This document shows, piece by piece, positions 5,051 through 5,735 of a stretch of 5,735 nucleotides of DNA; position 1 is the first letter of the stretch, and every line of letters begins with the position of its first letter. The notes under the pieces were generated by a model. The model searched no databases. It was not told where the DNA came from and was given only the letters and a program-made list of their open reading frames with translations. The position numbers and the translations under genes were made by a program. Origin of the DNA: Actinomycetota bacterium (GTDB lineage: Bacteria; Actinomycetota; UBA4738; G016210805); NCBI GenBank assembly GCA_016210805.1, contig JACQTL010000182.1:1-5735 (forward strand), read 5' to 3'.

Positions 5051-5735
5051 TCGAAGCACCCACCCCCTCGCTGCGAACGGGGGTACGCGGCGCGCCCGGC
5101 TGGCTCCGGCTGTTCCGGACCCGGCTCCGGGAGGCGGCCTTCTGGAAGATCCAGGCGGCGGTGATGTCGATCACCGTCGCCCACCTCCTCATCGAGCGCT
5201 ACGACGTCTGGACGGAGATCGGCCTCCATCATCTGACCGTGACGCTCTATCTGATCCCGGTGGTGTACGCCGGGCTCCGGTACGGGCTCGAAGGGGGTCT
5301 CCTCACGGGGGCGTGGGCCATCGTCCTGACCCTTCCGAACATCTTCATCTGGCACCCGAGCCCCATCGTCTGGTCCGGCGAGCTCCTCCGGGTGTTCGTG
5401 GTCACCGGCGTGGGGATGGCGGTCTCGGTCCCCGTCGAGCGGGAGCGGCGGCAGAGCGATCGGCTCCTGGACACGAGCAGGCGGCTGGCCCTGCTGAACT
5501 CCGTGTCCTCCTCGCTGGTCTCGTCGGCCAGGCCGGAGGTGATCGTTCCCAGGGTCCTCGAACGGCTCCGAGAGGTCCTGGGGCTCGCCGGCGTCGGAGT
5601 GGCCTCGTGGCAGCTCGGAGACGAGAGCCCCGCACGCGAGGAGTGGGTCCAGGCCGATCCGGACGGGGCCGAGCGGCTGAGGAGCCTGCTCGCCGAGGAA
5701 GGACCGGTCGGGACGGAGTCCGGGGAGGGGGAGCG
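5047..5735 (+). CDS. Membrane-bound sensor with GAF domain, probable histidine kinase partner (3' end beyond the window)
   Basis: The visible 229 residues continue past the right edge. After a basic N-terminus come four hydrophobic segments (about 36-50, 60-78, 82-102 and 112-129) with short loops, resembling the four-helix membrane module of KdpD-type and related sensors (LYLIPVVYAGLRYG at 67-80). A charged, heptad-like linker (130-150) leads into what looks like the start of a GAF domain (about 146 onward, LALLNSVSSSLVSS, then a helix and GLAGVGVASWQL). The kinase core is not in the window, so the kinase assignment rests on this architecture and on coupling to the response regulator: the ATG overlaps its TGA by 4 bases and has GGAGG at 5035-5039 with 7-nt spacing. 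Sensors of this kind often detect redox state, gases or small ligands through GAF; the ligand here cannot be told from the visible part. Confidence 0.82.
   Translation, partial: MIEAPTPSLRTGVRGAPGWLRLFRTRLREAAFWKIQAAVMSITVAHLLIERYDVWTEIGLHHLTVTLYLIPVVYAGLRYGLEGGLLTGAWAIVLTLPNIFIWHPSPIVWSGELLRVFVVTGVGMAVSVPVERERRQSDRLLDTSRRLALLNSVSSSLVSSARPEVIVPRVLERLREVLGLAGVGVASWQLGDESPAREEWVQADPDGAERLRSLLAEEGPVGTESGEGE

Noticed and set aside
4352..5355. Minus-strand open frames opposite the response regulator and sensor genes
   Set aside because: The plus-strand products have full receiver, helix-turn-helix and membrane segments; the antisense translations have no recognisable features.
1..5735. CRISPR arrays, tRNA or rRNA genes, insertion sequences, or phage-like elements
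   Set aside because: I saw no regularly spaced repeats, no tRNA-like folds, no transposase or integrase sequence and no long terminal inverted repeats. The coding density and composition look uniform throughout.

Overview
The window is very G+C-rich, with strong G/C bias at third codon positions, a GTG start, clear Shine-Dalgarno sites and tightly coupled genes. This fits a high-GC bacterium, most likely an Actinomycetota lineage. That placement is an inference from composition and gene style; there is no rRNA or other marker gene here.

The layout is two divergent transcription units separated by a 193-base intergenic region (4198-4390). The leftward unit has four genes. In transcription order they are: a ten-helix NrfD/PsrC-family quinone-interacting membrane protein that looks closest to ActC of alternative complex III (4197-2833); a Tat-exported ferredoxin-like subunit with sixteen cysteines for four [4Fe-4S] clusters (2836-1799); an exported membrane-anchored protein with an Ig-like domain and a C-terminal cytochrome-c-like domain (1789-473); and a small lipoprotein cut by the left edge (418-1). 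The rightward unit encodes a NarL/LuxR-type response regulator (4391-5050) and the N-terminal half of a membrane-bound, GAF-containing sensor protein, probably its histidine kinase (5047 to the right edge).

The leftward operon reads as a quinone-linked electron-transfer module on the outer face of the membrane: NrfD exchanges electrons with quinone and the Fe-S protein wires them onward. No molybdopterin catalytic subunit and no CxxCH haem motif appears in the visible operon. The expected next carrier, the cytochrome-like domain of the third gene, has no cysteine at all. Where CxxCH would be it carries G-P-H-T-H, and it has three separate His-x-His motifs. Three consecutive exported proteins also carry His-containing acidic segments just after their signal sequences, Met-rich in two of them, which suggests metal (perhaps copper) handling. 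The two-component pair across the shared intergenic region is the natural candidate regulator; that region holds a 20-bp tandem near-repeat with a GGGTC-N4-GACCC palindrome.

The most novel point is the third gene: a probable cysteine-free, haem-less derivative of a cytochrome c domain, delivered by what looks like a Sec-then-Tat membrane insertion and tied to an NrfD/Fe-S quinone module.
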